The notes: generated by a model from the letters alone, not told the origin. Shown: positions 27,347 through 36,179, counted from the first letter of the stretch. The stretch is DNA of 64,000 nucleotides from Marinobacter sp. F4218 (GCF_019443085.1 NZ_JAHZIL010000003.1:1612001-1676000), one strand, 5' to 3'. Translations and numbers: made by a program.

Positions 27347-28927
27347 TCAGGCAAGCGCCACGCCCTGCCTGTCCAGCTCCGACTGCGTTTGCTCACAGCG
27401 ATACTGCGCAGCATCGAACCGGCGGGTCTGATTCCGGAACTGCCAGGTGAAGCCCGGCCAGAGCGTGGTGTTCTTGCCGTTCTCGTTGACATACCAGCTC
27501 TTGCAGCCAGTCTGCCAGACGGAATCACCCAGTTTGGCGTGCACCGAGGCGTTGTACTGGCTGAACGCCTCCTCTTTGACCTCAACGCTGCGCCAGCCAT
27601 GCCGGTCCATCTGTTTCACGGCGTCCAGGATGTACTGGATCTGGGATTCGATCATGTACACCATCGAGCTGTGGCCCAGCCCGGTATTGGGCCCCATCAG
27701 CATAAAAAAGTTCGGAAAACCGGTGATCGCACTGCCCTTGTAGGCCTCAGCGCCCTCCTTCCAGGCCTCCAGCAGATCCTGGCCGTTGCGGCCATGGACC
27801 ATGCCGGCGGGAATCGGATCCTGGGCCTTGAACCCGGTACCGTAGATGATGCAGTCGACTTCCCGCTCGCTGCCCTCGCCGTCCACAATTACATTGCCGC
27901 GCACTTCCCGAATGCCATCGGTCAGCACATTTACGTGGTCCTGGACCAGCGCCGGGTAATAGTTGTTGGAGATGAGCACCCGCTTGCAGCCAAAGTGAAA
28001 GTCCGGCGTGACCTTCCGGCGCAGCTCCCTGTCCTTGATCTGGTTACGGATGTGCCGGCGGGCCTGCAGTTCCCCCAGTTTGAGGATGCGCGGGTTGCCC
28101 ACAAAGCCCAGCACCCGGGCTTCCAGCATCCAGTAGATGCTCTTTCGTAAGGCGTTGAGGGTTTGCGGGAACCGGCGGAACATCGTTTTCTCCAGAGGGC
28201 GGATCTCCCGGTCCGGCTTGGGCATGATCCACGGCGGCGTGCGCTGGTACAGATCCAGCCGGGCCGCTTCCTTCGCCACTTCCGGCACGAACTGGATGGC
28301 GGAGGCACCGGTACCGATCACCGCCACGCGCTTGCCCCGGAGGTCGTAACCGTGATCCCAGTCCTGGGAGTGAAAGCTCTTGCCGGTGAAGGTTTCAATG
28401 CCCTTGATGCCCGGATAGGCCGGCGTGCTCAGTCCGCCCATCCCGGAAACCACGATATCAGCCTTGAAGCGCTCAAAAGTCGGCAGGGTCTTGTCGCTTC
28501 GGTCCAGCGAGTCTCCCGGCTTCAGTCCCTTGTCCTGCATGTAGGCCCAGAGTCGGGGACTGTCGCAGGTTTCCACGGTCCATTGGGCATGTTTTTCATC
28601 GTAGCGGGCACCGGCAACGTGGGTGTTCAGGCGAATGTGGTCCATCAGGCCGTACTTTTCGGCACACCCGCGCAGGTACTCCTTGATTTCCTGCTGGCGG
28701 GCGAACATCCGGCTCCAGTTCGGGTTCTGCTCGAAGGAAAAGGAGTACAGGGCCGACTGCACGTCACAGGCACAACCGGGGTAATGGTTTTCGTGCCAGG
28801 TACCGCCGACGTCGTCGCTCTGTTCGAGAATGACAAAATCGTCGTAGCCGGCTTCCTTGAGTTTGATGCCCACTCCCAACCCGGAGAACCCGGTTCCAAT
28901 GATGGCGATCTTCGTTGTCTGGCTCAT
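27347..28927 (-). CDS. Flavin-containing (Baeyer-Villiger type) monooxygenase
   Basis: 526 residues. FAD-binding IIGTGFSGLGVGIKLKEAG at the N-terminus, EQSDDVGGTWHENHYPGCAC, the BVMO-like fingerprint FTGKSFHSQDWDHG (Asp in place of the usual final Pro of FxGxxxHxxxWP), NADPH loop VAVIGTGASAIQFVPEVAKE and MGPNTGLGHSSMVYMIE near the C-terminus. Enzymes of this group insert oxygen next to ketones or act on steroids and long alkanones. Divergent from a FabR-like TetR gene, with repeats in the shared gap; regulation by that TetR is likely. Confidence 0.88.
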   Translation of the reverse strand: MSQTTKIAIIGTGFSGLGVGIKLKEAGYDDFVILEQSDDVGGTWHENHYPGCACDVQSALYSFSFEQNPNWSRMFARQQEIKEYLRGCAEKYGLMDHIRLNTHVAGARYDEKHAQWTVETCDSPRLWAYMQDKGLKPGDSLDRSDKTLPTFERFKADIVVSGMGGLSTPAYPGIKGIETFTGKSFHSQDWDHGYDLRGKRVAVIGTGASAIQFVPEVAKEAARLDLYQRTPPWIMPKPDREIRPLEKTMFRRFPQTLNALRKSIYWMLEARVLGFVGNPRILKLGELQARRHIRNQIKDRELRRKVTPDFHFGCKRVLISNNYYPALVQDHVNVLTDGIREVRGNVIVDGEGSEREVDCIIYGTGFKAQDPIPAGMVHGRNGQDLLEAWKEGAEAYKGSAITGFPNFFMLMGPNTGLGHSSMVYMIESQIQYILDAVKQMDRHGWRSVEVKEEAFSQYNASVHAKLGDSVWQTGCKSWYVNENGKNTTLWPGFTWQFRNQTRRFDAAQYRCEQTQSELDRQGVALA

Positions 28928-28995
28928 GGCAACCTCGTGTTCCTGTGGCCTGTGCGGCCTTGTCTGTTGTTGTCGATCGCGTCATGGTGACGATC

Positions 28996-29036
28996 GGTAG
29001 ACACACGTATACACAGAAAGGTAGACAGTCGTATAC
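28996..29036. promoter_or_regulatory. Tandem quasi-palindromic operator candidates in the BVMO/TetR gap
   Basis: GGTAGACACACGTATAC (28996-29012) and GGTAGACAGTCGTATAC (29020-29036) are two near-identical copies 24 bp apart. Each is close to a palindrome, GTAGAC-N4-GTATAC, fitting TetR-type recognition. They lie about 70-110 bases upstream of the monooxygenase start. Confidence 0.5.
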
Positions 29037-29110
29037 TCCGATTCGATCAAAACCCGCGAGTTGGCCCGGACTGACAAACCACTGTCCTGTTCGTCATACC
29101 TTTTGGGGAG

Positions 29111-29218
29111 GGGCAATTGGAGAAGACATTCCGAAACCCGCTCAAGCACGTCCATGTGGCGCTTGAGCTCCGCCATCCTTGGCTCCGCACAGTTTCAGAA
29201 TGCCTTCTCCAATTACCC
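29111..29218. repeat. Nested inverted repeat, about 108 bp, before the FabR-like gene
   Basis: Arms 29115-29137 and 29192-29214 are complementary over 23 nt with two mismatches (AATTGGAGAAGACATTC pairs with GAATGCCTTCTCCAATT; GAAAC with GTTTC). GGG/CCC extends them outward across one mismatch. Inside, GCTCAAGC (29140-29147) pairs with GCTTGAGC (29161-29168). No T-run follows and no target-site duplication is seen. It ends 20 bases before ATG 29239. It could be a structured mRNA leader, a small RNA or a MITE-like remnant. Together with the tandem operators it accounts for most of the 311-base gap 28928-29238. Confidence 0.6.
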
Positions 29219-29238
29219 TCAAACGAAGGCAGGACACC

Positions 29239-29871
29239 ATGAGTGTTTTAACAGGCGGCAAACTGAAGCTCGTGCAGGCCGCGCTTAGGCTGATCACCCA
29301 GAGCCGGAGCCTGACATCGCTGGGCCTGCGGGAGCTGGCGCGGGAAGCGGGGTTGAACCCGAACACCTTTTACCGGCATTTCCGGAACCTGGACGAGTTC
29401 GGGCTGAACGTGCTCGGCTACATCGCCGAGGATATGAAGGCCGGGGTGCGTGAATTGCGGCGCACGGCGGATACGTCCGAGCAGGCCGCCCACGACACCG
29501 TCAGTTTCGTGTACCACTATTTCCTGGCCAACCCGGCCGCGACCACCGTGGCGGTGCGGGAGTTGCATGGTCCTTCCCCTGTCCTGCGGCGGGCCCTGGA
29601 AGCCCAGTTGGACGCCAGCGCGCGTGAGATGGCCGAGGACATCATTGACCGGGACCTGGTCAAGGCGGTTGCCCCGGACACCATTCATGAAATCTCCCAC
29701 ATGACCATCCGCTACATCCTGTTCCGGGCTATGGATTACATTGATCAGCCGGCCCAGCGGGAGCGCATTCAAATCGAGACCGAGCGCTTCATCAACCGGC
29801 AGTTTCGCGGTGCGATGGTGGACTCCCTGTCGCCCGAGCGGCTGGCGCAACTGGTTGCGAGCAACAACTGA
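29239..29871 (+). CDS. TetR family regulator, FabR/DesT-like
   Basis: 210 residues. The helix-turn-helix region LGLRELAREAGLNPNTFYRHFR with the following NLDEFGLNVL closely resembles FabR (unsaturated fatty-acid synthesis regulator) in this stretch ([20 protein letters not shown] as remembered). The C-terminal bundle is long and helical. ATG 29239 is chosen for GCAGGA upstream; an in-frame ATG at 29200 lies inside the inverted repeat and has no ribosome site. Divergent from the monooxygenase gene. Acyl-chain sensing is plausible by homology; the target is inferred from position. Confidence 0.85.
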   Translation: MSVLTGGKLKLVQAALRLITQSRSLTSLGLRELAREAGLNPNTFYRHFRNLDEFGLNVLGYIAEDMKAGVRELRRTADTSEQAAHDTVSFVYHYFLANPAATTVAVRELHGPSPVLRRALEAQLDASAREMAEDIIDRDLVKAVAPDTIHEISHMTIRYILFRAMDYIDQPAQRERIQIETERFINRQFRGAMVDSLSPERLAQLVASNN

Positions 29872-29971
29872 CGTTTCTGTAATCACCCCATTTCGTTGTA
29901 AACGGGCAGGTTTCTCAGGTTGAACTAGTCTGTATATCAGATACTTGGTTCAGCCGGAGGGCACACGCATT

Positions 29972-31549
29972 ATGAAACTGGGCATCCCGAAAGAGATTTT
30001 CACCGACGAGCGGCGGGTGGCGGTGACCCCGCCGTCGGCTCACAAGCTGATCGATCTGGGTTACGAGGTCATTGTCGAGGCCGGTGCCGGCGAGGCCGCT
30101 CACTACCGGGACGCAGCCTACGAGGCTGTGGGGGCCAGCATTGCGGTGGATACCCGCTCGCTGTGGCAGGAGGCTGATTTCATCCTGAAGGTTCGGGCTC
30201 CGATTGAAAACCCCTCCCTGGGAGCCCACGAAGTCGACCTGATGAAAGAAGGCGCTTTTCTCGCCAGCTACATCTGGCCGGCCCAGAACCCCAAGCTGCT
30301 GGAGAAGTTGGCGGCACGAAACATTACCGCGTTTGCCATCGACAGCCTGCCGCGAATCAGCCGGGCGCAGAAGATGGATGCCCTGAGCGCTATGGCCAAC
30401 ATCGCCGGCTATCGGGCGGTGATCGAGGCGGCCAATCATTTCGGGCGGTTCTTCACCGGGCAGGTCACCGCCGCGGGCAAGGTGCCGCCGGCCAAGGTTA
30501 TGGTGATCGGCGCCGGTGTTGCCGGGCTGGCGGCCGTGGGTGCCGCCAACAGCCTGGGCGCGGTGGTCCGTGCCTTTGACACCCGGCTGGAAGTGAAGGA
30601 ACAGATCGAGAGCATGGGCGCCGAATTCCTGGAGCTGGACTTCGGCGAAGAAGAGGGCAGCGGTGCTGGCGGCTACGCCAAGCAGATGAGCGACGAGTTC
30701 ATCAAGGCGGAGATGGCACTGTTCGCGGAACAGGCCAAAGAGGTGGACATCATCATCACCACCGCCCTGATCCCGGGCAAGCCGGCACCCAGGCTGATCA
30801 CGGCAGACATGGTCAAATCCATGAAGCCCGGCAGTGTCATTGTCGACCTCGCTTCCGAACGCGGTGGCAACTGCGAGCTGACCGAGCCGGGGCAGGTCGT
30901 GGAACAGCACGGCGTGACCGTGATCGGCTACACCGACCTGCCAAGCCGGATGGCCAAAGTAGCCAGTGACCTGTATGCCACCAACCTGTTTCACCTGCTG
31001 ACCGAGCTGACCCCCGAGAAAAACGGCGAACCCCAGGTCAACATGGAAGACGACGTCATCCGCGGCCTGACCGTGGTGCATGGCGGGGATGTGACCTGGC
31101 CCCCCCCCCAACCCGAGGCTCCGGTCAGTCCGAAACCCGCACCCGGAACCGAGGAACCCTCGGCGGAACAGAAGGAAGCGGCGCGCAAGGAATCGGCCCG
31201 ACGCAGCCTGATCGGCAAGGGCGTCTTGCTTCTGGTGACGGTAGCGGCCCTCTACGGGGTCGGCGCCCACGCCCCGGAAAGCTTCCTCCGTCATTTCACG
31301 GTGTTCGTACTGGCCTGCTTCATCGGCTGGCAGGTCATCTGGAACGTCACCCCGTCGCTGCACACCCCGCTGATGAGCGTCACTAACGCCATCAGCGGCA
31401 TCATCGTGATCGGGGCCATGCTGCATCTGGCCCAGGCCGAGAGTGTCGCGGTCGGGATCATGGCGTTTGTCGCGGTGCTGATCGCCAGCATCAACGTGGG
31501 GGGCGGCTTCCGGGTCACCCACCGTATGCTCAAAATGTTCCGCAAGTAG
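29972..31549 (+). CDS. pntA: NAD(P) transhydrogenase subunit alpha
   Basis: 525 residues. Domain dI (1-380) binds NAD(H): [20 protein letters not shown], and [19 protein letters not shown] at the N-terminus. A Pro-rich linker (about 375-400) joins it to four C-terminal TM helices of dII. Length matches the fused E. coli-type alpha subunit (510). The linker is encoded across ten consecutive C (31100-31109). CGGAGG stands 11 bases before ATG 29972. Membrane proton-translocating enzyme that makes NADPH from NADH with PntB, whose gene starts 12 bases after. Confidence 0.95.
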   Translation: MKLGIPKEIFTDERRVAVTPPSAHKLIDLGYEVIVEAGAGEAAHYRDAAYEAVGASIAVDTRSLWQEADFILKVRAPIENPSLGAHEVDLMKEGAFLASYIWPAQNPKLLEKLAARNITAFAIDSLPRISRAQKMDALSAMANIAGYRAVIEAANHFGRFFTGQVTAAGKVPPAKVMVIGAGVAGLAAVGAANSLGAVVRAFDTRLEVKEQIESMGAEFLELDFGEEEGSGAGGYAKQMSDEFIKAEMALFAEQAKEVDIIITTALIPGKPAPRLITADMVKSMKPGSVIVDLASERGGNCELTEPGQVVEQHGVTVIGYTDLPSRMAKVASDLYATNLFHLLTELTPEKNGEPQVNMEDDVIRGLTVVHGGDVTWPPPQPEAPVSPKPAPGTEEPSAEQKEAARKESARRSLIGKGVLLLVTVAALYGVGAHAPESFLRHFTVFVLACFIGWQVIWNVTPSLHTPLMSVTNAISGIIVIGAMLHLAQAESVAVGIMAFVAVLIASINVGGGFRVTHRMLKMFRK

Positions 31550-31561
31550 GAGTCGACCACC

Positions 31562-32956
31562 ATGAGTACAGGACTCGTCAGTGTGGCCTATGTGGTGGCC
31601 AGCGTGTTGTTCATCCTCAGCCTCGGTGGCCTGAGCCATCAGGAATCGGCCCGGCGCGGAAATCTCTATGGCGTCGCCGGGATCCTTATTGCCCTGATTG
31701 CCACGGTGGCCAATGTCAGCGGCGGCGGTCTGATCGCCATTGTGATTGCGGTCCTGGTTGGCGCCAGCGTGGGCATCGCCATTGCCAACAAGGTGGAAAT
31801 GACCCAGATGCCACAGCTGGTGGCCCTGCTGCACAGTTTCGTGGGCCTGGCGGCGGTCTTCGTCGGCTTTGCCGGCTACATTGAACCGCTTAAGGTCACC
31901 GTGGGCACCGAACACACCATCAAGCTGGTGGAGATCTTTGTCGGCATATTCATCGGTGCCATCACCTTCACCGGGTCACTGGTGGCCTGCGGCAAGCTTG
32001 ACGGTCGCATCGACAGCAAGGCCCTGACCCTGCCCGGCCGGCACCTGATGAACCTGGCAGCGGTGGTTGTCTCGGTGCTGCTGGGGGCTTGGTTCCTGGG
32101 CACCGAGAGTCTGGCCCTGGGGCTGATCGCCCTGGTACTGATGACCCTGATCGCCTGTGTCCTGGGCATTCACCTGATCATGGCCATCGGCGGGGCCGAC
32201 ATGCCGGTGGTGGTGTCCATGCTCAACAGCTACTCCGGCTGGGCAGCGGCGTCCATCGGCTTCATGCTGGGCAACGACCTGCTGATCGTGACCGGTGCCC
32301 TGGTCGGCAGCAGCGGTGCCATCCTGAGTTACATCATGTGCAAGGCCATGAACCGGTCGTTCATCAGCGTCATCCTCGGCGGCTTTGGCCAGACCAGCAG
32401 CAGCTCGGCCGCAGCCGACTCCGACCAGTCGGTGCACGAAACCACCGTTGACGAGGTGTGCGAGGAGCTGCGCAATGCCGAGTCCGTGATCATCGTTCCA
32501 GGCTACGGCATGGCGGTGGCCCAGGCCCAGAGCGGCGTCAGCGACATGACCAAACTGCTCCGGGAACGGGGCGTCAACGTCCGCTTTGGCATTCACCCGG
32601 TGGCGGGTCGCCTGCCCGGCCACATGAACGTCCTGCTGGCCGAGGCCCATGTGCCTTATGACATCGTTCTGGAGATGGACGAAATCAACGACGATTTCCC
32701 GGACACCGACGTGGTGCTGGTTATCGGTGCCAACGACACGGTAAACCCGGCCGCGGCGGAGGACCCGGGTAGCCCGATTGCCGGCATGCCGGTGCTGGAG
32801 GTCTGGAAATCCCATCAGGTGGTGATCCTGAAACGGGGCATGGCCACCGGTTACTCCGGGGTGGAAAACCCGCTGTTCTTCAAGGACAACGCGCGGATGC
32901 TGTTTGGCGACGCCAAGGACAGCATCGACAAACTGGTGAGTGGCCTGCGAGGCTAG
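31562..32956 (+). CDS. pntB: NAD(P) transhydrogenase subunit beta
   Basis: 464 residues, the typical length. About nine TM helices of dII ([40 protein letters not shown] with the conserved His/Ser/Asn region) and the NADP(H)-binding dIII from about 290: [35 protein letters not shown] and [20 protein letters not shown]. The AGGAG ribosome site overlaps the gap after pntA. A near-perfect hairpin follows the stop. Completes the PntAB proton pump. Confidence 0.96.
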   Translation: MSTGLVSVAYVVASVLFILSLGGLSHQESARRGNLYGVAGILIALIATVANVSGGGLIAIVIAVLVGASVGIAIANKVEMTQMPQLVALLHSFVGLAAVFVGFAGYIEPLKVTVGTEHTIKLVEIFVGIFIGAITFTGSLVACGKLDGRIDSKALTLPGRHLMNLAAVVVSVLLGAWFLGTESLALGLIALVLMTLIACVLGIHLIMAIGGADMPVVVSMLNSYSGWAAASIGFMLGNDLLIVTGALVGSSGAILSYIMCKAMNRSFISVILGGFGQTSSSSAAADSDQSVHETTVDEVCEELRNAESVIIVPGYGMAVAQAQSGVSDMTKLLRERGVNVRFGIHPVAGRLPGHMNVLLAEAHVPYDIVLEMDEINDDFPDTDVVLVIGANDTVNPAAAEDPGSPIAGMPVLEVWKSHQVVILKRGMATGYSGVENPLFFKDNARMLFGDAKDSIDKLVSGLRG

Positions 32957-32967
32957 GCGGAAGGTGC

Positions 32968-33000
32968 GGCCTGGTGTCCGAAAATGCCGGAGACCAGGCC
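32968..33000 (+). terminator. Hairpin after pntB
   Basis: 13-bp arms (32968-32980 with 32988-33000, one mismatch) around a 7-base loop, 12 bases after the pntB stop. No T-run, so either a weak terminator or a mRNA 3'-end stabiliser. Confidence 0.4.
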
Positions 33001-33010
33001 CGACAGATGC

Positions 33011-33319
33011 TTACTCGGTGGTGTTGTAGACGTACGATGAGACAGTGCCGTCGGCATTGAATCGCACCACCAGATCGGTGGTTTCGGCATCACCGAACGC
33101 CGACCAGCGATACTTGCCGTAAGTCCAGGTCCGCTTGCCGTCCTCGACGCCGGTGCGCCAGGGCTCTCCGAACAACGCCTCGATGTCGGAGCGGGTAGTC
33201 TCTCCGATGGTGATTTCGTCGACGTTGTGGGTCGCGAAATCCTGGCCGACCGTGGCACACCCGGCCAGGGTCAGTATGGCCACCAGGGCGGTCATCTTAA
33301 GAACGGCTGAGTTGAACAT
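33011..33319 (-). CDS. Small lipoprotein with SmpA/OmlA (BamE-like) fold
   Basis: 102 residues. Lipobox LTLAGC with acylated Cys at residue 21. The mature part has ITIGETTRSDIEALFGEPWR, the G-x-T-x-x-D-(I/V)-x-x-x-[LF]-G-x-P helix of BamE/OmlA-like domains, and then TWTYGKYRWSAFG and VVRFNADGTVSSYVY, the beta-strands of that fold. Too different from BamE (no RVDIQQGN motif) to be it. Likely outer-membrane-anchored; role unknown. Convergent with pntB. Confidence 0.78.
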   Translation of the reverse strand: MFNSAVLKMTALVAILTLAGCATVGQDFATHNVDEITIGETTRSDIEALFGEPWRTGVEDGKRTWTYGKYRWSAFGDAETTDLVVRFNADGTVSSYVYNTTE

Positions 33320-33414
33320 CCTTTAACTCCCTTCCAATGAACGATAGGTCCCATGATAGTGGATCTGCCGGTGAACGCGATTACGGATCAGACAGGTGCA
33401 CAACCGGCAGGCAT

Positions 33415-33440
33415 AAAAAAGCCCCGGATCAACCGGGGCT
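33415..33440 (-). terminator. Intrinsic terminator of the old-yellow-enzyme gene
   Basis: On the minus strand AGCCCCGG-TTGAT-CCGGGGCT is followed by six T. The perfect 8-bp stem lies 17 bases past the stop at 33457. Confidence 0.85.
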
Positions 33441-33456
33441 GAAGGGGTACACAATC

Positions 33457-34569
33457 TCAGTACAGCTTGGCCAGTGATTTCCTGGCGAACGGCTCTACCT
33501 CGCCAATCCGTCCTTCCTTGACTTTCACCAGCCACTCCGGGTCCTGCAGCAGGGCACGGCCCACGGCAATCAGTTCAAACTCTCGGTTGTTCATGCGCTC
33601 AACCAGTTCGTCGATGCCGGCCTGTTCCACCGCCTCCTTCTTGCTGGCAAAGGTGCCGCTGATGAAGTCCTCAGTCAGTCCGACACTGCCGACGGACATA
33701 GTCGGCTTGCCGGACAGTTTCTGGGTCCAGCCGGCCAGGTTCAGGTTGGAACCCTCGAACTCCGGCTCCCAGAAACGGCGGGTGGAGGCATGGAAGATGT
33801 CGACTCCGGCCTCGACCAGCGGTGCCAGAAAGGCCTCGAGTTCTTCCGGGCTGTGGACCAGCTTCGCCTCGTAATCCTGCTGCTTCCACTGGGAGAAACG
33901 CAGCATGATCGGGAAATCCGGGCCGACGCGATGACGCACCGCTTCAACGATCTCGACCACGAACCGCAGACGATTTTCCATGCTGCCGCCGTATTCGTCG
34001 TCCCGCTGGTTGGTGCCTTCCCAGAGGAACTGGTCCAGCAGGTAACCGTGGGCACCGTGAATCTCCACGCCGTCAAAACCAAGCCCCTTGGCATCCTGGG
34101 CGGCATCCGCAAACGCCTTGATCACATCGTCGATGTCATCCTTGGTCATGGCCTTGCCGTTGGGCTTGCCAGGGGCAAACAGCCCAGATGGGCTGTAACC
34201 CGGGACCGAGGGATCCGGTTCGGTTCCTTCCTTGCGCACGGCGCCCACGTGCCAGAGCTGCGGGAAAATGGCACCGCCCGCTTCATGCACGGCATCCACA
34301 ACCTGCTTCCAGCCGCCCAGGGCATCGTCGCCATGAAACGCCGGGACATTCGGGTAGCCATTGGCGCCAGCGTGGTTCACGGTGGTGCCTTCGGTAATCA
34401 GCAGGCCAACGCCATTTTCCGCGCGGCGACGGTAATAACTGACCACGTCCTCGTTGGGGACATTGCCCGGCGAGAAGTTACGGGTCATGGGCGCCATGGC
34501 CACGCGGTTGCGCAGCTTCAGGTTGTGAAGCTCAAACGGTTCGAAAAGGGGGCCAAGATTCATGGTCAT
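33457..34569 (-). CDS. Old yellow enzyme family NADH:flavin oxidoreductase
   Basis: 370 residues, FMN TIM-barrel ene-reductase. LFEPFELHNLKLRNRVAMAPMTR at the N-terminus, IFPQLWHVGAV, the substrate-binding HGAHGYLLDQFLWEGTN (His-Gly-Ala-His variant), YGGSMENRLRFVVEIVEAVR and FELIAVGRALLQDPEW with FMN phosphate contacts. ATG 34569 (MTMNL) follows GAGGAG at eight bases; ATG 34563 is the alternative. Reduces activated C=C bonds or nitro compounds. Divergent from an HxlR regulator, a common pairing for quinone/electrophile-responsive reductases. Confidence 0.9.
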   Translation of the reverse strand: MTMNLGPLFEPFELHNLKLRNRVAMAPMTRNFSPGNVPNEDVVSYYRRRAENGVGLLITEGTTVNHAGANGYPNVPAFHGDDALGGWKQVVDAVHEAGGAIFPQLWHVGAVRKEGTEPDPSVPGYSPSGLFAPGKPNGKAMTKDDIDDVIKAFADAAQDAKGLGFDGVEIHGAHGYLLDQFLWEGTNQRDDEYGGSMENRLRFVVEIVEAVRHRVGPDFPIMLRFSQWKQQDYEAKLVHSPEELEAFLAPLVEAGVDIFHASTRRFWEPEFEGSNLNLAGWTQKLSGKPTMSVGSVGLTEDFISGTFASKKEAVEQAGIDELVERMNNREFELIAVGRALLQDPEWLVKVKEGRIGEVEPFARKSLAKLY

Positions 34570-34640
34570 GGAAGAACACTCCTCGCTTAAAGAAGCTGAC
34601 TGGCGATGAGGTAAGGAAAAGCGTAGCGACCTCATCAATT

Positions 34641-34692
34641 TGGTTTCGTAAAGCAACCCTATTCAATCTGGTTTTAAAATGCAACCCTATTC
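34641..34692. promoter_or_regulatory. Two 24-nt direct repeats, HxlR operator candidates
   Basis: TGGTTT-N6-GCAACCCTATTC occurs at 34641-34664 and 34669-34692 (20 of 24 positions equal, 28-bp period). Each copy also holds GGTT-N9-AACC, an inverted repeat. They fill the OYE/HxlR divergent gap and reach to 16 bases before the HxlR start. Confidence 0.6.
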
Positions 34693-34707
34693 GGTACACT
34701 CCCTGAC

Positions 34708-35190
34708 ATGGCCAGAAAACGTTTTGATGATTCCAACTGCTCCGTCGCCCGCGCCCTCAATGAAGTGGGTGACTGGTGGTCACTGCTGATTGTGCTGCAC
34801 GCCATGTACGGCACCCGGCGCTTTGTCGACTTCCAGCAGGAACTGGGCATTGCCAAGAACATCCTGTGTGACCGTCTCGCCCGGCTGGTGGACAATCGTG
34901 TCCTGAGCAAGGTCGATGTTGGCGAGCACGGCTCACGCTTTGAATACCGACTTACCGAAAAGGGCCGGGACCTGTTCCCCGTGGTGATTGCCCTGCGTCA
35001 GTGGGGCGACAAATGGAACCCTGCGCCCGATGAGCCGCCGCTGGATCTCCGGGACCGGGCCAAGGGCCGCCCCATCCACCCGGTGGAAGTCCAGGACGCT
35101 GACGGCCAGCCACTAACGGTCCGGGACGTATTCGTGCCCGAGGAGTCCCTGCCTGTCAGCCGAAGCGGAAGCAGAAAAAACTCCGCCTGA
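34708..35190 (+). CDS. HxlR family transcriptional regulator
   Basis: 160 residues. Winged helix with VGDWWSLLIVLHAMYGTRRF, FQQELGIAKNILCDRLARLV and FEYRLTEKGRDLFPVVIALR, all standard HxlR pattern. The N-terminal Cys in DSNCSVARAL sits where YodB/QorR-type sensors carry their redox- or electrophile-reactive Cys, so thiol sensing is plausible. A 50-residue C-terminal tail beyond the wing is longer than usual and ends in basic residues. Divergent from the OYE gene, which it probably controls through the repeats at 34641-34692. Confidence 0.88.
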   Translation: MARKRFDDSNCSVARALNEVGDWWSLLIVLHAMYGTRRFVDFQQELGIAKNILCDRLARLVDNRVLSKVDVGEHGSRFEYRLTEKGRDLFPVVIALRQWGDKWNPAPDEPPLDLRDRAKGRPIHPVEVQDADGQPLTVRDVFVPEESLPVSRSGSRKNSA

Positions 35191-35222
35191 CCATTGGCAC
35201 AAGCCCCACACCTGCGCTCTTT

Positions 35223-35236
35223 TTGAGTTACATCAA
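35223..35236. promoter_or_regulatory. FNR/Anr box upstream of ompW
   Basis: TTGAGTTACATCAA matches TTGAT-N4-ATCAA at nine of ten fixed positions. OmpW-family genes (E. coli ompW, Pseudomonas oprG) are known FNR/Anr targets, which supports the call. Confidence 0.55.
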
Positions 35237-35308
35237 AGCACTGAATGAAGCGGGCCGGTTCGCCGGCGAATCTTGCGCCAAATCAACTTTCCAATCTCCT
35301 CGGTCATT

Positions 35309-35335
35309 AACCTGAACCCATCACACTTTCAGGTT
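35309..35335 (+). promoter_or_regulatory. mRNA hairpin touching the ompW ribosome site
   Basis: Perfect 8-bp inverted repeat AACCTGAA (35309-35316) and TTCAGGTT (35328-35335) with an 11-base loop. The AAGGAG ribosome site starts at the very next base, so the hairpin could modulate translation or mRNA stability. Confidence 0.45.
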
Positions 35336-35347
35336 AAGGAGATCGAA

Positions 35348-36094
35348 ATGTCCCGTACGTTCAAGCTCAGTGTTCTGGCCAGCGCGATTCTGGCCGCGGC
35401 CCCCCTTGCCAATGCCTACGAGGCCGGCGATTTTATCGGCCGTGCCGGGGTCGCAACGGTGGATCCGGATTCGTCCAGCAACAGCCTGAGAACCGACCTG
35501 CCGGGTCTCGAGGTTATTCCGGGCGCCAAGGTCAAGGTCGAATCCGATACCCAGCTGGGGCTCACTTTCACGTACATGCTCGGCGACCACTTCGGTTTGG
35601 GTCTTCTCGCCTCGACCCCGTTCAACCACGACATCAAGGGTGATGGCATCCTGGGCGGTACCGGCAAACTCGGAGAAACCAAGCACCTGCCACCGACACT
35701 GACGTTCCAGTTCTTCCCGATGCCGAGCAGCAGCAAGTTCCAGCCGTACGTTGGCGCCGGGGTGAACTACACGAATTTCTTTGAAGAGAAGACAACGCAA
35801 ACGCTGACAGATACCGTGGATGCCGTCGCCCAGGCTACCCTGGGAACGCCTGCGGGAACCGTGGACCGCACCGACCTCACGCTGGACGACAGTTTTGGGC
35901 TGGCGGCCGAGGTGGGTCTGGACTACATGCTGACGGATAATATCGGCCTGAACGCAGCCGTGTGGTGGGTCGACATCGATACCGACGCTGACATCGGGGT
36001 GTACGCCGCCGACGGCAGCAAAATCACCACAGGGAAACTCGATGTGGAAATCGACCCCTGGGTCTACATGGTCGGTGTTTCCTACAAATTCTGA
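35348..36094 (+). CDS. ompW: OmpW family outer-membrane protein
   Basis: 248 residues. Signal peptide 1-23 (LSVLASAILAAAPLANAYEA). The mature protein has alternating beta-strands of an eight-strand barrel: FIGRAGVATVDPDSSSN, TQLGLTFTYMLGDHFGLGLL, FQPYVGAGVNYTNFFEEKT and a terminal aromatic residue in YMVGVSYKF, needed for Bam recognition. Typical OmpW length is 210-230; this one has longer loops (around 150-175). Small hydrophobic-compound passage is the family role. Upstream FNR/Anr-like box and an RBS-adjacent hairpin; terminator follows. Confidence 0.9.
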   Translation: MSRTFKLSVLASAILAAAPLANAYEAGDFIGRAGVATVDPDSSSNSLRTDLPGLEVIPGAKVKVESDTQLGLTFTYMLGDHFGLGLLASTPFNHDIKGDGILGGTGKLGETKHLPPTLTFQFFPMPSSSKFQPYVGAGVNYTNFFEEKTTQTLTDTVDAVAQATLGTPAGTVDRTDLTLDDSFGLAAEVGLDYMLTDNIGLNAAVWWVDIDTDADIGVYAADGSKITTGKLDVEIDPWVYMVGVSYKF

Positions 36095-36153
36095 TCCCCG
36101 TGTCTTCCGTTTGCCTCCATGGTCTGTGGGCTGGCGGAAGGTGCGCTTCCTGT

Positions 36154-36179
36154 GCGGGGCCTTCGGGCCCTGCTTTTTT
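36154..36179 (+). terminator. Intrinsic terminator after ompW
   Basis: 8-bp stem GCGGGGCC/GGCCCTGC (one G-T pair) closed by a stable TTCG tetraloop and followed by six T. Confidence 0.85.

Noticed and set aside
28982..29176. 64-codon minus-strand ORF in the BVMO/TetR gap
   Set aside because: Lies across the tandem operators and the inverted repeat; no ribosome site and no plausible protein features.
29111..29218. Insertion sequence or MITE as a firm call for the inverted repeat
   Set aside because: No transposase, no target-site duplication and no second copy in the window; recorded as a repeat of unknown nature instead.
29915..31915. 666-codon open frame antisense to pntA and the start of pntB
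   Set aside because: Shadow of a strongly conserved enzyme; composition dominated by Gly, His and Gln.
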